Shown here: in pieces, positions 8,515 to 19,734 of the stretch
Numbering within the stretch: the first letter of the stretch is position 1
How the letters are laid out: every line of letters starts with the position of its first letter
From: Takakia lepidozioides
Lineage: Eukaryota; Streptophyta; Takakiopsida; Takakiales; Takakiaceae
Assembly: GCA_030704615.1 (NCBI GenBank)
Contig: CM060734.1
Location: 23,746,001 to 23,810,000 of the forward strand
DNA length: 64,000 nucleotides
Direction of reading: 5' to 3'
Notes under the pieces: model-generated
What the model was told of the DNA's origin: nothing
Seen by the model: only the letters and a program-made list of their open reading frames with translations
Database searches by the model: none
Made by a program: the position numbers and the translations under genes

Positions 8515-10999
8515 GTTGAGCAAGCCTGGCAGCCCTGGAGAAGGGCAAAGAGGTGCATGGGGATATCATCAAAGCTGGAATTGTACCAAATGTCATTCTG
8601 AACACTGCCCTGGCAGCTCTGGAAAAGGGGAAGGAGGTACATGGCGACATCTTCAGAGCTGGGATTTTACCAAATGTCATTCTAAACAAGACCCTGGTGG
8701 ACAAGTTTGCAAAATGTGGGTGCATCGAGGATGCAAAGGGAGTGTTCAACACTATGGCTGAACGAGATGTGGTGTCGTGGAGTGTGATGCTTGCAGGGTA
8801 TGCACAGCAGGATCACGTGGGATGGAGGCTTTGGAGACCTATGATCAGATGATGGGGGAAGGGGTGAAGCCTAGCCACATCATGTTTGTGTGCATTTGCA
8901 ATGCTTGAGCAAGCTTGGCAGCCCTGGAGAAGGGCAAAGAGGTGCATGGGGATATCATCCAAGCTGGAATTGTACCAAATGTCATTCTGAACACTGCCCT
9001 GGCAGCTCTGGAAAAGGGGAAAGAGGTACATGGCGACATCTTCAGAGCTGGAATTTTATCAAATGTCATTGTGAACAAGACCTTGGTGGACAGGTTTGCA
9101 AAATGTGGGTGCATTGAGGATGCATAGGGAGTGGTCAACACTATGGCTGAACGAGATGGGTGTCGTGGAGTGTGATGCTTGCAGGGTATGCACAGCAAGG
9201 ACGTGGGATGGAGGCTTTGGAGACCTATGATCATATGATGGGGGAAGGGGTGAAGCCTGGCCACATCATGTTTGTGTGCATTTGCAATGCTTGAAGCAAG
9301 CCTAGCAGCCCTGGAGAAGGGCAAAGAGGTGCATGGGGATATCATCAAAGCTGGAATTGTACCAAATGTCATTCTGAACACTGTCCTGGCAGCTCTGGAA
9401 AAGGGGAAAGAGGTACATGGCGACATCTTCAGAGCTGGAATTTTACCAAATGTCATTCTGAACAAGACCCTGGTGGACAGGTTTGCAAAATGTGGGTGCA
9501 TCGAGGATGCAAAGGGAGTGTTCATGACACTCTGGCTGAACGAGATAGAGTGTCATGGAGTGTGATGCTTGCAGGGTATGCAGAGCAGGGACGTGGGATG
9601 GAGGCTTTGGAGACCTATGATCAGATGATGGGGGAAGGGGTGAGGCCTGGCCACATCATGTTTGTGTGCATTTGCAATGCTTGAGCAAGCTTGGCAGCCC
9701 TGGAGAAGGGCAAAGAGGTGCATGGGGATATCATCAAAGCTGGAATTGTACCAAATGTCATTCTGAACACTGCCCTGGCAGGTCTGGAAAAAGGGAAAGA
9801 GGTACATGGCGACATCTTCAGAGCTGGAATTTTACCAAATGTCATTGTGAACAAGACCCTGGTTGACAGGTTTGCAAAATGTGGGTGCATCGAGGATGCA
9901 AAGGGAGTGTTCAACACTATGGCTGAACGAGATGTGGTGTCGTGGAGTGTGATGCTTGCAGTATATGCACAGCAGGGACGTGGGATGGAGGCTTTGGAGA
10001 CCTATGAGCGAATGATGGGGAAAGCACATCATGTTTATGTGCATTTGCAATGCTTGTGCAAGCTTGGCAGCCCTGGAGAAGGGCAAAGAGGTGCATGGGG
10101 ATATCATCAAAGCTGGAAATGTACCAGATGTCAATCTGAACACTACCCTGGCAGCTCTGGAAAAGGGGAAAGAGGTGCATGGCGTCATCTTCAGAGCTGG
10201 AATTGTACTAGATGTCATTCTGAACAATACCCTGGTGGACATGTTTGCAAAATGTGGGTGCATCTAGGATGCAAAGGGAGTGTTCGACATTATGGCTGAA
10301 CGAGATGTGGGGTCTTGGAGTGCGATGCTTGTAGGGTATGCACAGCAGGGACGTGGCATGGAGGCTTTGGAGACCTATGAGCAAATGATGGGGGAGGTAC
10401 AACACGTTTGTGTGCATTTGCAATGCTTGTGCAAGCCTGGCAGCCCTGGAGAAGGGCAAAAGAGGTGCATGGGGATATCATCAAAGCTGGAATTGTACCA
10501 AATGTCAATTGTGAACACTACCCTGGCAGCTCTGGAAAAGGGAAAGAGGTCCATGGCGACATCTTCAGAGAATTGTACCAGATTCATTTTATGAACAAGA
10601 CCCGGGTGGCCATGTTTGCAAAATGTGGGTGCATATAGGATGCAAAGGGGAGTGTTCGACACTATGGCTGAACGAGATGTGGTGTCGTGGGGTGCGATGC
10701 TTGCAGGGACGTGGGATGGAGGCTTTGAAGACCTATGAGCCAATGATGGGGGAAGCACATCATGTTTGTGTGCATTTGTAATGCTTGTGCAGCCTGGCAG
10801 CCCTGGAGAAGGGCAAAGAGGTGCATGGGGATATCATCAAAGCTGGAATGGTACAAAATGTCAATTTGAGCACTGCCTTGGCAGCTCTGGAAAAGGGGAA
10901 AAGAGGTGCATGGGCGACATCTTCAGAGCTGGAATTGTACCAGATGTCATTCTGAACAAGACCCTGGTGGACATGTTTTCAAAATGTGGGTGCATCTAG
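8515..10999 (+). repeat. About seven tandem copies of a ~355-390 bp PPR-coding unit
   Basis: The landmark CCTGGAGAAGGGCAAAGAGG recurs near 8535, 8927, 9313, 9699, 10073, 10448 and 10801, giving spacings of roughly 392, 386, 386, 374, 375 and 353 bp. Each unit encodes SLAALEKGKEVHGDIIKAG, then a second, partial LAALEKGKEVHGDIFRAG, then AKCGCIEDAKGVF, MAERDVVSW and ALETYDQMM. The internal duplication of the LAALEKGKEVHGD block is shared by the copies, so it arose before the tandem expansion. Several copies also share TGA in place of the Cys codon expected in CNACASLA. Later copies carry TAG in CGCI-DAKG (near 10266, 10636, 10997). None of the array is a continuous reading frame, so it is a non-coding expansion of a PPR segment. 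Confidence 0.85.
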
Positions 11000-11011
11000 G
11001 ATGCAAAGGGA

Positions 11012-12127
11012 GTGTTCAACACTATGGCTGAACGAGATTTGGTGTCGTGGAGTGCGATGCTTACAGGGTATGCACAGCAGGGACATGGGATAGAGGCTTT
11101 AGAGACCTATGAGCAATTGATGTGCGACGGGGTGAAGCCCGACCACATCATGTTTGTGCGCGTTTGCAGTGCGTGTGCAAGCCTGGCAGCCCTGGAAAAG
11201 GGCGAAGAGGTGCGTGGCGACATCGTCAGAGCTGGAATTGTACCAGATGTGATCCTGAACACTGCCCTGGTGGACATGTATGCCAAATGTGGGTGCATGG
11301 AGGATGCAAAGGAGTGTTTCGACAATATGGCTGAACGAGATGTGGTGTCATGGAATGCAATGATCGCAGGATATGCACAACATGGTTGTCATAGGGAGGT
11401 CGTGCAACTATTTGAAGGAATGCAAAAGAACGGCTTGAAGCCGAGCAATATCACCTTTATATGTGTTCTCTCTGCATGCAGCCACGCTAGTCTACTGAAT
11501 GAAGGAAGACGCTACTTTGATTCCCTGAGTCAAGATCATGGTGTTACTCCGACAGTAAAGCACTTTGGCTGCATGGTGGACCTTCTTGGACGTGAGGGAC
11601 AACCCGATGAGGCAGTGGACAGGATTAATAAAATGCCCATAAATCCAGGTGCTGTGGTGTGGAAGGCCTTGCTTGGTGCCTGCAGAATCCATGGCAATGT
11701 GGAGATGGCTGAACGTGCAGCAACATCTATCCTCATGTGGGCTGAACAGGATGCCGCGACTTATGTGTTCCTCTCAAACATCTATGTTGCAGCTGGCAGG
11801 TGGGATGATACTGCAAAGGTGAGAAGAATGATGAAGGTCAAAGGGGTTAGAAATGAGCCAGGTCGCTGCTGCATTGAGGTTGGCAACATGGTGCACACCT
11901 TCGTTGTAGATGACAAGTTGCATCCCAGAATTATGGAAATCCATGCTGAGTTGAGAAGATTGGCTGGGAAGATGAAGGAGGTGGGGTATGTGCCTGATAG
12001 GCGCTTTGTATTGCATGATGTGGGGGAGGAGGAAAAGGAATTTTCTCTTTGCCACCACAGTGAGAAGCTGGCCTTGATTTTGGCATATCCACGGGAAATG
12101 ATAGTGGGGTCTACCCAACATAGGTGA
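11012..12127 (+). pseudogene. PPR protein C-terminus with E domain and truncated DYW deaminase
   Basis: A 371-codon open frame carries PPR motifs (VPDVILNTALVDMYAKCG; ERDVVSWNAMIAGYAQHG; ITFICVLSACSHASLL). An E domain follows (VVWKALLGACRIHGNVEMAE; YVFLSNIYVAAGRWDD), then E+/DYW sequence (NEPGRCCIEVG, HTFVVDDKLHPR, EVGYVPD, HHSEKLA). The HxE zinc/catalytic motif of the DYW cytidine deaminase is present as HHSE. The frame stops about ten residues later, so the CxxC zinc ligands and the terminal DYW tripeptide are absent. There is no ATG near the start; the frame opens directly after a TAG of the tandem array. It is therefore a gene 3' part, expressed only if spliced or translated from an internal Met. 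Confidence 0.8.
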
Positions 12128-12274
12128 GAAGTCAGCCCATAATTGCACTTGACTGAAGGGGTGATATTGGACTGACTTTGGTGACAGTGGATGGAATCAA
12201 AGTGCTGTCCTGATTCTAGGTTTGGGTGGTATGGCTGAACGAGATGTGGTGTCATGTTTGCTGCATGAATTCTA

Positions 12275-14460
12275 GGCTGTCATTGTCAGTTGCTAGCAAC
12301 AAGGCAAGGATGTATGCATGATTTGTGCAGAGGCATGGATAGCTGAAGGAGCAGGGACGGAGTGTGGGTTTTGATTCATCCAAGAGGGCCGGATTTCAAG
12401 CTTCAGATCACCTATGACTCCCTGTGGAAGGATAGCTACAAGAAACCTGCATGGGTAGATGGTCAACTGGAAGCCGCAGTAGCATCGGTACGATTGATAA
12501 AATCAGGCACTGCTCATGAAGGCACCTTCTTCAACACGTTTCACCCTGTTTTTCCCTCTGATCAGAATCGGCCCTAAATGTTGAATTCTGCAAGTTAGCT
12601 GGTTGAGTGAACCTTAAATAGTTTGGAGTGACTTTGACATGATACTGCCAATGTAACAACAGGATTAGTATCCAGAAACAGGTAACAGAGACGAGGAGAA
12701 ACTGTGGAATGAATACTTTTCTGACCCAGTCAACGGTGGGACAATCAAGAAAAAAGGTGAATGCCTGTTGGATTACAAAGAGTAGCAGATGCAATTGAGC
12801 ATAGGAAACTAGAGTGATAAGTTGAGTTGGGTGTTTCCTAGAACAGATGTAGGCTGTCATTGTCAGCTTCTAGCAGCAAGGCAAGGATGTATGCATAATT
12901 TGTGCAGAGGCATGGATAGGTGAAGGAGCCAAGAGGGCCGCATTTCAAGCTCCACATTACCTACGATTCCTTGTGGAAGGATGTCTACAAGAAACCTGCA
13001 TGGGTAGATGGTCAACTGGAAGCCACAACAGCAGCAGCGCCACAATTGATAAAATCAGACACTGCTAATGAGGGCACCTTCTTCAACACATTTCACCCTG
13101 TTTTTTCCTCTTATCATAATCCTTCTTCTTCCATGTTGAATTCTGCAAGTTAGCTGGTTGAGTGAACCTTTGATAGTTTGGAGTGACTTTGACATGATAC
13201 TGCCAAAGTGACAACATTAAAGTATCCAGAAACAGGTAACAGAGATGATGAGAAGCTGTGAAATGAGTATTTTTCTGACCCCAATCAATGGTGGGACAAC
13301 CGAGGCAAAAAGGTAAATGCCTGTATAATTACAGAGAGTAGCAGACACAATTCAACATAGGAATGAGTGTGAAAAGCTGAGTTGGTGTTTCCTAGAACAA
13401 ATATAGGCTGTCATTGTCAGCTGCTAGCAGCAAGACAAGGATGTATGCATGATTTGTGCAGAGGCATGGATGGTTGAAGGAGCGGGGATAGAGTGTGGGT
13501 TCAGATTCATCCAAGAGGGCCGGATTTCAACCTCCAGATTACCTCTACACCTCTCTCCCCTCTCCGTGTCTATATAATAAGTCTGGTCACTATTACTCAC
13601 TGCTCACCCCACGGAATGATTCCCTATGGAAGGATAGCTACAACAAACCTGCATGGGAAGATGGTCAACTGGAAGCCGCAGCAGCAGCGGGACAATTGAT
13701 AAAATCAGGCACTGCTAATGAAGGCACCTTCTTCAACAAATTTCACCCTGTTTTTCCCTCTTATTAGAACCGGCCCTAAATTTCCATGTTGAATTCTTCA
13801 AGTTAGTTGGTTGAGTGAATCTAGTTTGGAGTGACTTTGATATGATACTGCCAATGTGACAATAGGAAAGTATCAAAAAATAAGTAACAGAGATGAGGAG
13901 AAGCTGGGGAATGAACACGTTTCTGACCCCAGTCAACGGTGGGACAATCGAGACCAAAAGGTGAATGCTTGTTAGATTACAGAGAGTAGCCGACACAATT
14001 CAGCATAGGAACTAGAGTGATAAGCACCGTTGGGTGTTTCCTAGAACAACTCTATGTTGTCATTGTCATCTGCTAGCAGCAAGTGCAAGGATGAATGCAT
14101 GATTTGTGCAGACACATGGATAGCTGAAGGAGCAGGGATAGAGTGTGGGTCCAGATTCATCCAAGAGGGCCGGATTTCAAGCTCCAGATTACCTATGATT
14201 CCCTGTGGAAGGGAAACCTGCATGGGTACATGGTCAACTGGAAGCCACAGCAGCAGTGACACAATTCATAAAATCAGTCATTGCTAATCAAGGCACCTTC
14301 TTCAACACAACTTCAAACCTGTTTTTCCCTCTTATCATAATCGGCCCTAAATTTTTCATGTTGAATTCTGCAAGTTAGCTGGTTGAGTGAAGCTTTTGAT
14401 AGTTTGGAGTGAACTTTGACATGCTACTGCCAAAAGTGACAACACAGGAATTATCCAGAA
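12275..14460 (+). repeat. Four tandem copies of a ~550-650 bp unit downstream of PPR
   Basis: Copies begin with GGCTGTCATTGTCAG or a close variant near 12275, 12852, 13406 and 14053. Each contains GAAACCTGCATGGG, CACCTTCTTCAACA, CCCTGTTTTT(T)CC and TCTGCAAGTTAGCTGG or close variants. The third copy has a ~60 bp pyrimidine-rich insertion (about 13548-13610). The fourth is cut short near 14460. The units have no conserved reading frame and are related to the stretch at 7540-7765. They look like a non-coding segment of the PPR locus amplified in tandem. Confidence 0.8.
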
Positions 14461-15080
14461 AACAGGTTCCAATCTTGGTTCGTTAAGGAACTCATGGTTT
14501 GTGCACTGTAGGGGCAGAGAGTTTTGAGGTGTTATCTAATACATTTGTCACGTGCTCTTCTTCATGCAGTTCATTTGATTTCGTGCATTGATGCATGGTC
14601 TGTTATGTTCTGGAAGTCTGGAATCACATAGGGCAATGACATGATCACCCCAGTGTGCAGGGATGTGTTGGTTTTGCAATTGCGTAGTAGTTAGATTGAT
14701 CGTAGCATCCGTGTTGCTCTTCAGACATAGTAGAAACAAATATTGCACATGTTATGAACTATAAGTCGCAGCCCCCAAGTCAGTGCAACCAGCAGGGGTG
14801 CCTGGTTTCCCAACCCACAGTCGATGTAGTCACTAGTGAGGTAGTGCCTTTTCAACCTCCAGTTTGCATTTGTCATTTTCAACACTCCAATGTTGTCGAC
14901 TCCACTTGCAAGGTCGTGAAGGCAACCAGCAGACAAACTCACTGCGCCAACGTGTTTTTGTGCCTCAAGCTTGCATTGTGGGCGAGACCCGAGAAAGCCA
15001 CGCGTGTCCTGAAGGTAACCGCTAGTCCGGTCGCTACTACGAGTCCAGCACTCCGAGACTTAGTTCACAACTTCGCAGTC
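14461..15080. other. Unassigned DNA between the PPR repeats and the CACGTG cluster
   Basis: No convincing coding sequence or repeat was found in this 620-bp stretch. One isolated CACGTG occurs at 14549-14554. The longest open frames are about 65-115 codons with no recognisable motif and no codon pattern that would support a gene. Confidence 0.5.
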
Positions 15081-15084
15081 TGGA

Positions 15085-15352
15085 CACGTGCAGTTGTTTG
15101 TTGAAACGACTTGCTATTTATTTTTGAATTTAGTGGTTATACTAGTTTGTAGTACAAGATTCGTAAACATTCAGCAGCTGAAGCAACGGCGGCTAACGGC
15201 GCGTGTGTCCTCTCAGGAAAACACGTGGAGTAGTTTTCACACCGAGCCCCACGTGGTTGTATTACCGGCGTGCACACGGTGGGGAAAGTCGGAACCCAAG
15301 GTCAAAAAGTCCACGTGGTCAAGGTCCAAGATTCAGTCAACGCCGGCACGTG
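15085..15352. promoter_or_regulatory. Cluster of five CACGTG boxes (G-box/ABRE-like)
   Basis: CACGTG occurs at 15085-15090, 15222-15227, 15250-15255, 15312-15317 and 15347-15352, four of them followed by G (ACGTGG). By chance a given 6-mer is expected about once per 4 kb. In plants this palindrome binds bZIP and bHLH factors, and ACGTGG/T is the ABA-response core. An AT-rich TTAAAAAATTTT stretch (15373-15384) lies just downstream on the plus strand. No gene starts clearly after it; the adjacent plus-strand DNA is GC-richer and without a recognised product. It could be a retroelement LTR promoter or a host promoter remnant. Confidence 0.5.
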
Positions 15353-15800
15353 GCAACACCGCGTGGCCACACCTTAAAAAATTTTACCCTGCAGTCGGCG
15401 TCACGACTGACTGGGAACGACTCCGACCATCGTAATGATCGGGAACGACTGGGGCTGTCCGATAGGTCTTGTCCTTTCGGAGTCGTAAGGCGCCCAGTCG
15501 TTTTTGAACTGAAACGGACTGGTGTTTCCAGTCATTTTTGAGTCGTTGATTTCGGCGATTCCTTGTAGTGCTTGTGGCTGGAAATGTAAGCCTTAGGGGA
15601 TTTCAGGAAGCTGGGCAAAGGCTGTGTGGAAGTGCTTAGGTCCTTGTGTTAGGAGAGCATCAAGGAGCCCACGGGAGCCAAGGGTTAAGGGTGATATTAC
15701 CTCTTGTGTGATCTTCCTCATGACGCATCTGAGGTCCTCTTTGTCCTTCCCTGGGCTTCACATGAGCCCCTTCGTTGCCTTGAGCACGTTGGGGTAGTGG

Positions 15801-16800
15801 TTAGCTAGGAGCAACCACTACCCGTGGTGTATCCTTAGTAAATCCCACCATGACCACTCGTTCCTCCACCATGTTGAGCTCTATCCGCTTTGCCAGCAAA
15901 AACACATTTGCTAAGGTGGGTTGGGCCGCTTGTAAGAGAGTTGCATCCCGCACCCTTCTCTTCAGCTCCTTGTCCAATATCCCATACCAGAATTGGACTG
16001 CCTGAGCTTCCGTAACCCCTTGGGTTACATTTATCAAGCGCCTCATGTGAGTGAAAGCCTCCCTCAAGCTCTCAGTCGGCTTCCGTTGGAACTCTTGCAA
16101 GCTCCGCAACTTCTCTGTCCTCACCCCTTGGAGTTCCCTCTCAACTCTTCGAAGAACTCCACAACAGGGTTGAAGGCAGGCACGGGTACTGGTGCTGGTG
16201 CGGCAGTGGCTTGGTTGGATGTCGTAGCTATGGTACCACTAGTCCCACTAGTCCCACTACTGCTTGTTGAAGCTGCCGGTGCAGCTGCAGGTGTAGCCAC
16301 TGCCCTCGTGGCTCTAGTGCCCCTAGTGATGGAGACATAGTCAGGTGACCAGTACATCCTCCACTCCTCGATCTCAACCTCATGCCCCTACATGAACTCA
16401 TGGTAATCATCCATGGGCGGCCCCTCAAGGTGCTGAAACAGCCCCTTCCATGCCATGAAAGACGTAAATAGTTGTGGATTGCGCATTTGCTGCAAATCAC
16501 ACCAACTATAAAACTCTGGATAAATCAATCCAGCTCAATGGTGCCCACTGCTCCAGAGTACCTACGTGGCCCCTTGGTAGCTCCATACATCTCCTCCATT
16601 GTATCCCACAACAATGGCAAGGAAGTAACTTGCACCGTCGGCTTGAACCCTCCTGATTTAGAGTCTGAATCAAAACCTTCCTTGGAAGACACAGGAGGTG
16701 AAGGTGGCCTAAACCGCACACCTCGTCTTGTGTACCCACTAGTATCGCTAGTGCTCGAACCGGCACTCTCCCCAGCAACTAGTGGCACCTCCGTGTTGAC
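15801..16800 (-). pseudogene. gag: Second gag copy of the methyltransferase-bearing Ty3/gypsy family
   Basis: Read on the minus strand, this relic carries LLWDTMEEMYGATKGPRRYS (near 16610), then after frame changes MYWSPDYVSITRG (16357), RTEKLRSLQEFQRKP, FWYGILDKELKRR and LNMVEERVVMVGF. All align to the gag at 0.3-1.1 kb. It ends near 15801, before the zinc knuckles and all of pol. No methyltransferase follows. At least two frameshifts split it. It shows that the family is present in more than one copy in this genome. Confidence 0.85.
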
Positions 16801-17424
16801 AAATTGACACTCAACCGGTCATGAACATGTCCATAACCCCCTTTCCACAAGGTAACCAGGTAGAGAACTTGTTGCGGCTTATGATTTGGAATACTAGGTC
16901 CCTAACTGCACCTGCACCTGCACCTGAACTGCCCTCCACTGGTCATGAATGGGTGTCCATTAATCCCATAGTGATCTGCACCATTCCTTGTGAATTTTTG
17001 ATTAACCTCTGAGCCGCCATGTCTTTTCACTACACAAGGCAACCTTCCTTTCAAGTTGACTGCAAAGCTAGGGCAGCCTACTTTCCCTCTGCTCTTTGCT
17101 ATTGGGGTTGCAGGCTGTTCAATTGAATCAGCTTCCTTGCTGATTGCACTATCATGACCCTCTGGAGCACATACCCACTCCTCAACTTCTATGTTTAGGT
17201 TGCTCAGCAACTGATCATCTGCCTCCTCCAGTAGTTTTTATCTGTGTCACAATCAGATCCGTAGGATGCAGGAGAATCTCGCCCTTAGCACAAGAAATAC
17301 CAGATCTTGTGTCACCACAACTCACCAGATCTGGTTCAAATGAAATCTGGTTGCTGAGATAAATCCCTGAATCTGAATTCCCTTCAATGAAGTCCATGCC
17401 CTGAGAGTGTTGTTCCTTGAGCAT
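16801..17424 (-). other. Unassigned minus-strand open stretches beside two gag relics
   Basis: Two minus-strand open frames (about 16902-17210 and 17215-17424) lie downstream, in minus orientation, of the zinc-knuckle relic. They could be its C-terminal continuation (for example EVEEWVCAPEGHDS), but no motif supports a specific call. Confidence 0.3.
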
Positions 17425-17427
17425 CTC

Positions 17428-18060
17428 TTAATCTTCTTGGTCATCAATGCTTGAGACTGAAACGTCCTTAGGAACAAGCTTATTGGCAAGTCTGGTTTCA
17501 TTTACAGCCTTGGTTGAGATCTTGTCCGTGAATTTTGTTAGCACTTCATCAAACTCATTGTTACAACATACCTCCATGAGGTTTTCTTTGTGAGATGCCA
17601 TCAATGCTTGCTCACACTTCCTGCTGCACTTCCCTTCAGAGTGTCCAAGATCCCTGCAATTTCCACAACAGAATTCCTTTGCTGCTGTCCCATACCCCGG
17701 ATTGTGACATCTGTCATATCTGATCATGCCTTCTTCCATAGGGCAGAACGCCGCCATGTGTCCTTCTTGTTGGCAAAACTTGCACAACTTGACAACCCGT
17801 GGTGGGATTTTGCTAGCTGAAGCCTCATCAATCATTGGGCCCTTACTGAAGAACCTCTGCGTAGTATCCTTCAATGGGTCACGGTGCTTGGCCATACAAT
17901 CCATGAATGTGTCTCCTCTACATCATTTCTCCCAAGTAGTTCCTGAGGGTTTCCTTTCAGCATACCCAAGGCTCGTTCAGCCTGGATTGCACTCTCCAAA
18001 GCTTTCTTCATATCTCGAATCGGCAGTCCCATCATGGCCTCATAATCTTAGGGCGCATCC
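17428..18060 (-). pseudogene. Gag-like zinc-knuckle relic of another retroelement
   Basis: On the minus strand an N-terminal part (MMGLPIRDMKKALESAIQAE, near 18030) changes frame near 17930 into a 158-codon frame from 17904. That frame carries CKFCQQEGHMAAFC and CCGNCRDLGHSEGKC, two CCHC-type knuckles typical of retroelement nucleocapsid proteins. The sequence differs from the methyltransferase-family gag. The C-terminal part is Lys/Glu/Asn-rich. It may be gag of a Ty3/gypsy element or ORF1 of a LINE; the IRDM-type helix favours gag. Confidence 0.6.
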
Positions 18061-18099
18061 CCTTTACAAACCTCTATAGTCTTGGCCCCGATATTATCG

Positions 18100-18100
18100 A

Positions 18101-18132
<32 letters not shown>

Positions 18133-18134
18133 TT
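18100..18134. repeat. Palindromic (AAT)n-(ATT)n microsatellite
   Basis: Six AAT units run directly into a similar number of ATT units, which makes a self-complementary simple repeat of about 35 bp able to fold into a hairpin. Confidence 0.9.
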
Positions 18135-18139
18135 TCAGG

Positions 18140-19060
18140 CAACCGCTTGGCGACAACGATCATATATATGGTATGCGTGGATGGAGGTGATCTTTGAGCA
18201 GCACCCTGATGATGCGACCTCATTATCGGGTGAATGCCAAAATAATGGATGTGCGCTGCTCAGATATCGGCCTCATTCGACGAGCTATGAACCGCATGAA
18301 TGTGTGAGTATCCATTTACAAATGGTAACTATGCAATGTAAAAGTCAAGAATTTAAAAATATATATACAATGTAAAGTCAGTTTTTAGGTGATGTGACGC
18401 ACGTCAGGACGTAACTTCGGACGTGACACTGTTCCAACGTTGTGTTTGTCTATCTAAGAGCTAGTGTTTTTGAAATGGACGACTCATATCTACTAGTTAC
18501 GAACTACACTAGTTATGTAACTAACTAGTCTAGCTTAATAAATTTTCAGTTGAAATAATTTGTTTTCTATGTGCAGACATGAATGGATGTATTTGTGTCA
18601 TCCTCAAATAGCAATGCACCGAGGTTTTAAGCGGCTCTTAGTAGACAGCAAGAATGACGATTTTCAATTTTTTAACCAGATAATATATTTGGTACCATTA
18701 TATGGGGTTGATGATATCTTTCATACTTGCTCACACTTATAGCAAGAGCTTTAATATTTCATGAGATCCCATTAGCAACGCATGGATGAAAGATTATATG
18801 AAGAATTCAGTTACAATGATTAACATTGTCAACATGCATCTTTGTCTATATGTGAGGAATAATTATGTACTAATGTCGTATGATTGTCATATATGATTGA
18901 TTCACCTTGATCTACATGTGGCCTAGAAGTTTAGAAGATTTTGAGGGCCATGACATTTTGTCATTTCTTCTCAAAGTACGTCTTTAAGAAGAGACAAATT
19001 GATAGATGGATATGAATTTTTCATGAAATCCACAATGACATGTGACAAAGTACAGGTCTA
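18140..19060. other. AT-rich intergenic DNA, nothing recognised
   Basis: Short open frames (60-64 codons) are present but none shows a motif, splice pattern or repeat relationship that supports a gene. Confidence 0.5.
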
Positions 19061-19730
19061 TATTCAAGAAAAAGAATCCGGACTCTCAACACTCGGGCGG
19101 AGCTCCGCCCTCTCACCATTTTCTTCGCCAAAGTGTGTAGTCATGGTTACTTTCTAGGGTTCCACTATCCCTTTTATCTCTTACGTGCCTTTCTACCGGC
19201 CCCTGTTTCATAGGCTCCGCCTTTTTAAGCTCTCTCTAAGTTTAGCTCTGCTCGCCGCCATGGCCAAGTTGGTCTCTCCCCCCGCTGTTGCGCAGCGTTG
19301 GGGCCTTGCTCAGAAATTGCTGCTGTCCTCCGCTCGCGGAAGCCTTGCATGCCCTCAAGGCTCTCTAGGAACGTATCCGTGAGAGTGTGCGGTTCCCCTG
19401 TCTCAAGTGGTGACAATCTGGGGGGGATGCTATTCTGTGAGCAGATCTCGCGAGCAGCGTGGAGCAGAAATTTGCTCACGCTTCAGGATCTGTCCCCCTA
19501 TAACCGCGGGGCGCCTACTCTCGACTTAGAATACCTATTACTGCGCAGAGTGGCCAGTATTACAAGCTCGGTTATGGATGCTGCTGGGATGAATGAGGGA
19601 TGAATGGCGGATGAATGTCTGTATGAAAATGAGACATGGATGAATGAAATAAATGAAATAATACAAAGTTGTTTTTGAGTAAGTAGCTCCCAAATCCCCT
19701 GAGCTCCGAAATCCTTTAAACCATGCTAGT
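19061..19730. other. Unassigned region with GGATGAATG short repeats
   Basis: The first part (19.08-19.5 kb) is GC-richer with a palindrome, GGGCGGAGCTCCGCCC, near 19096. At 19583-19648 GATGAATG-type words recur (GGATGAATGGCGGATGAATG). A related cluster of ATTCATCC words is found on the other strand at 56925-57010, and GCTCACGCTT occurs both here (19473) and at 57150-57210, so the two regions share a repeat family. No product is assigned. Confidence 0.4.
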
Positions 19731-19734
19731 CTTG

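Noticed and set aside
8845-9525. 226-codon minus-strand frame through the PPR array
   Set aside because: It is the antisense shadow of the tandem PPR units.
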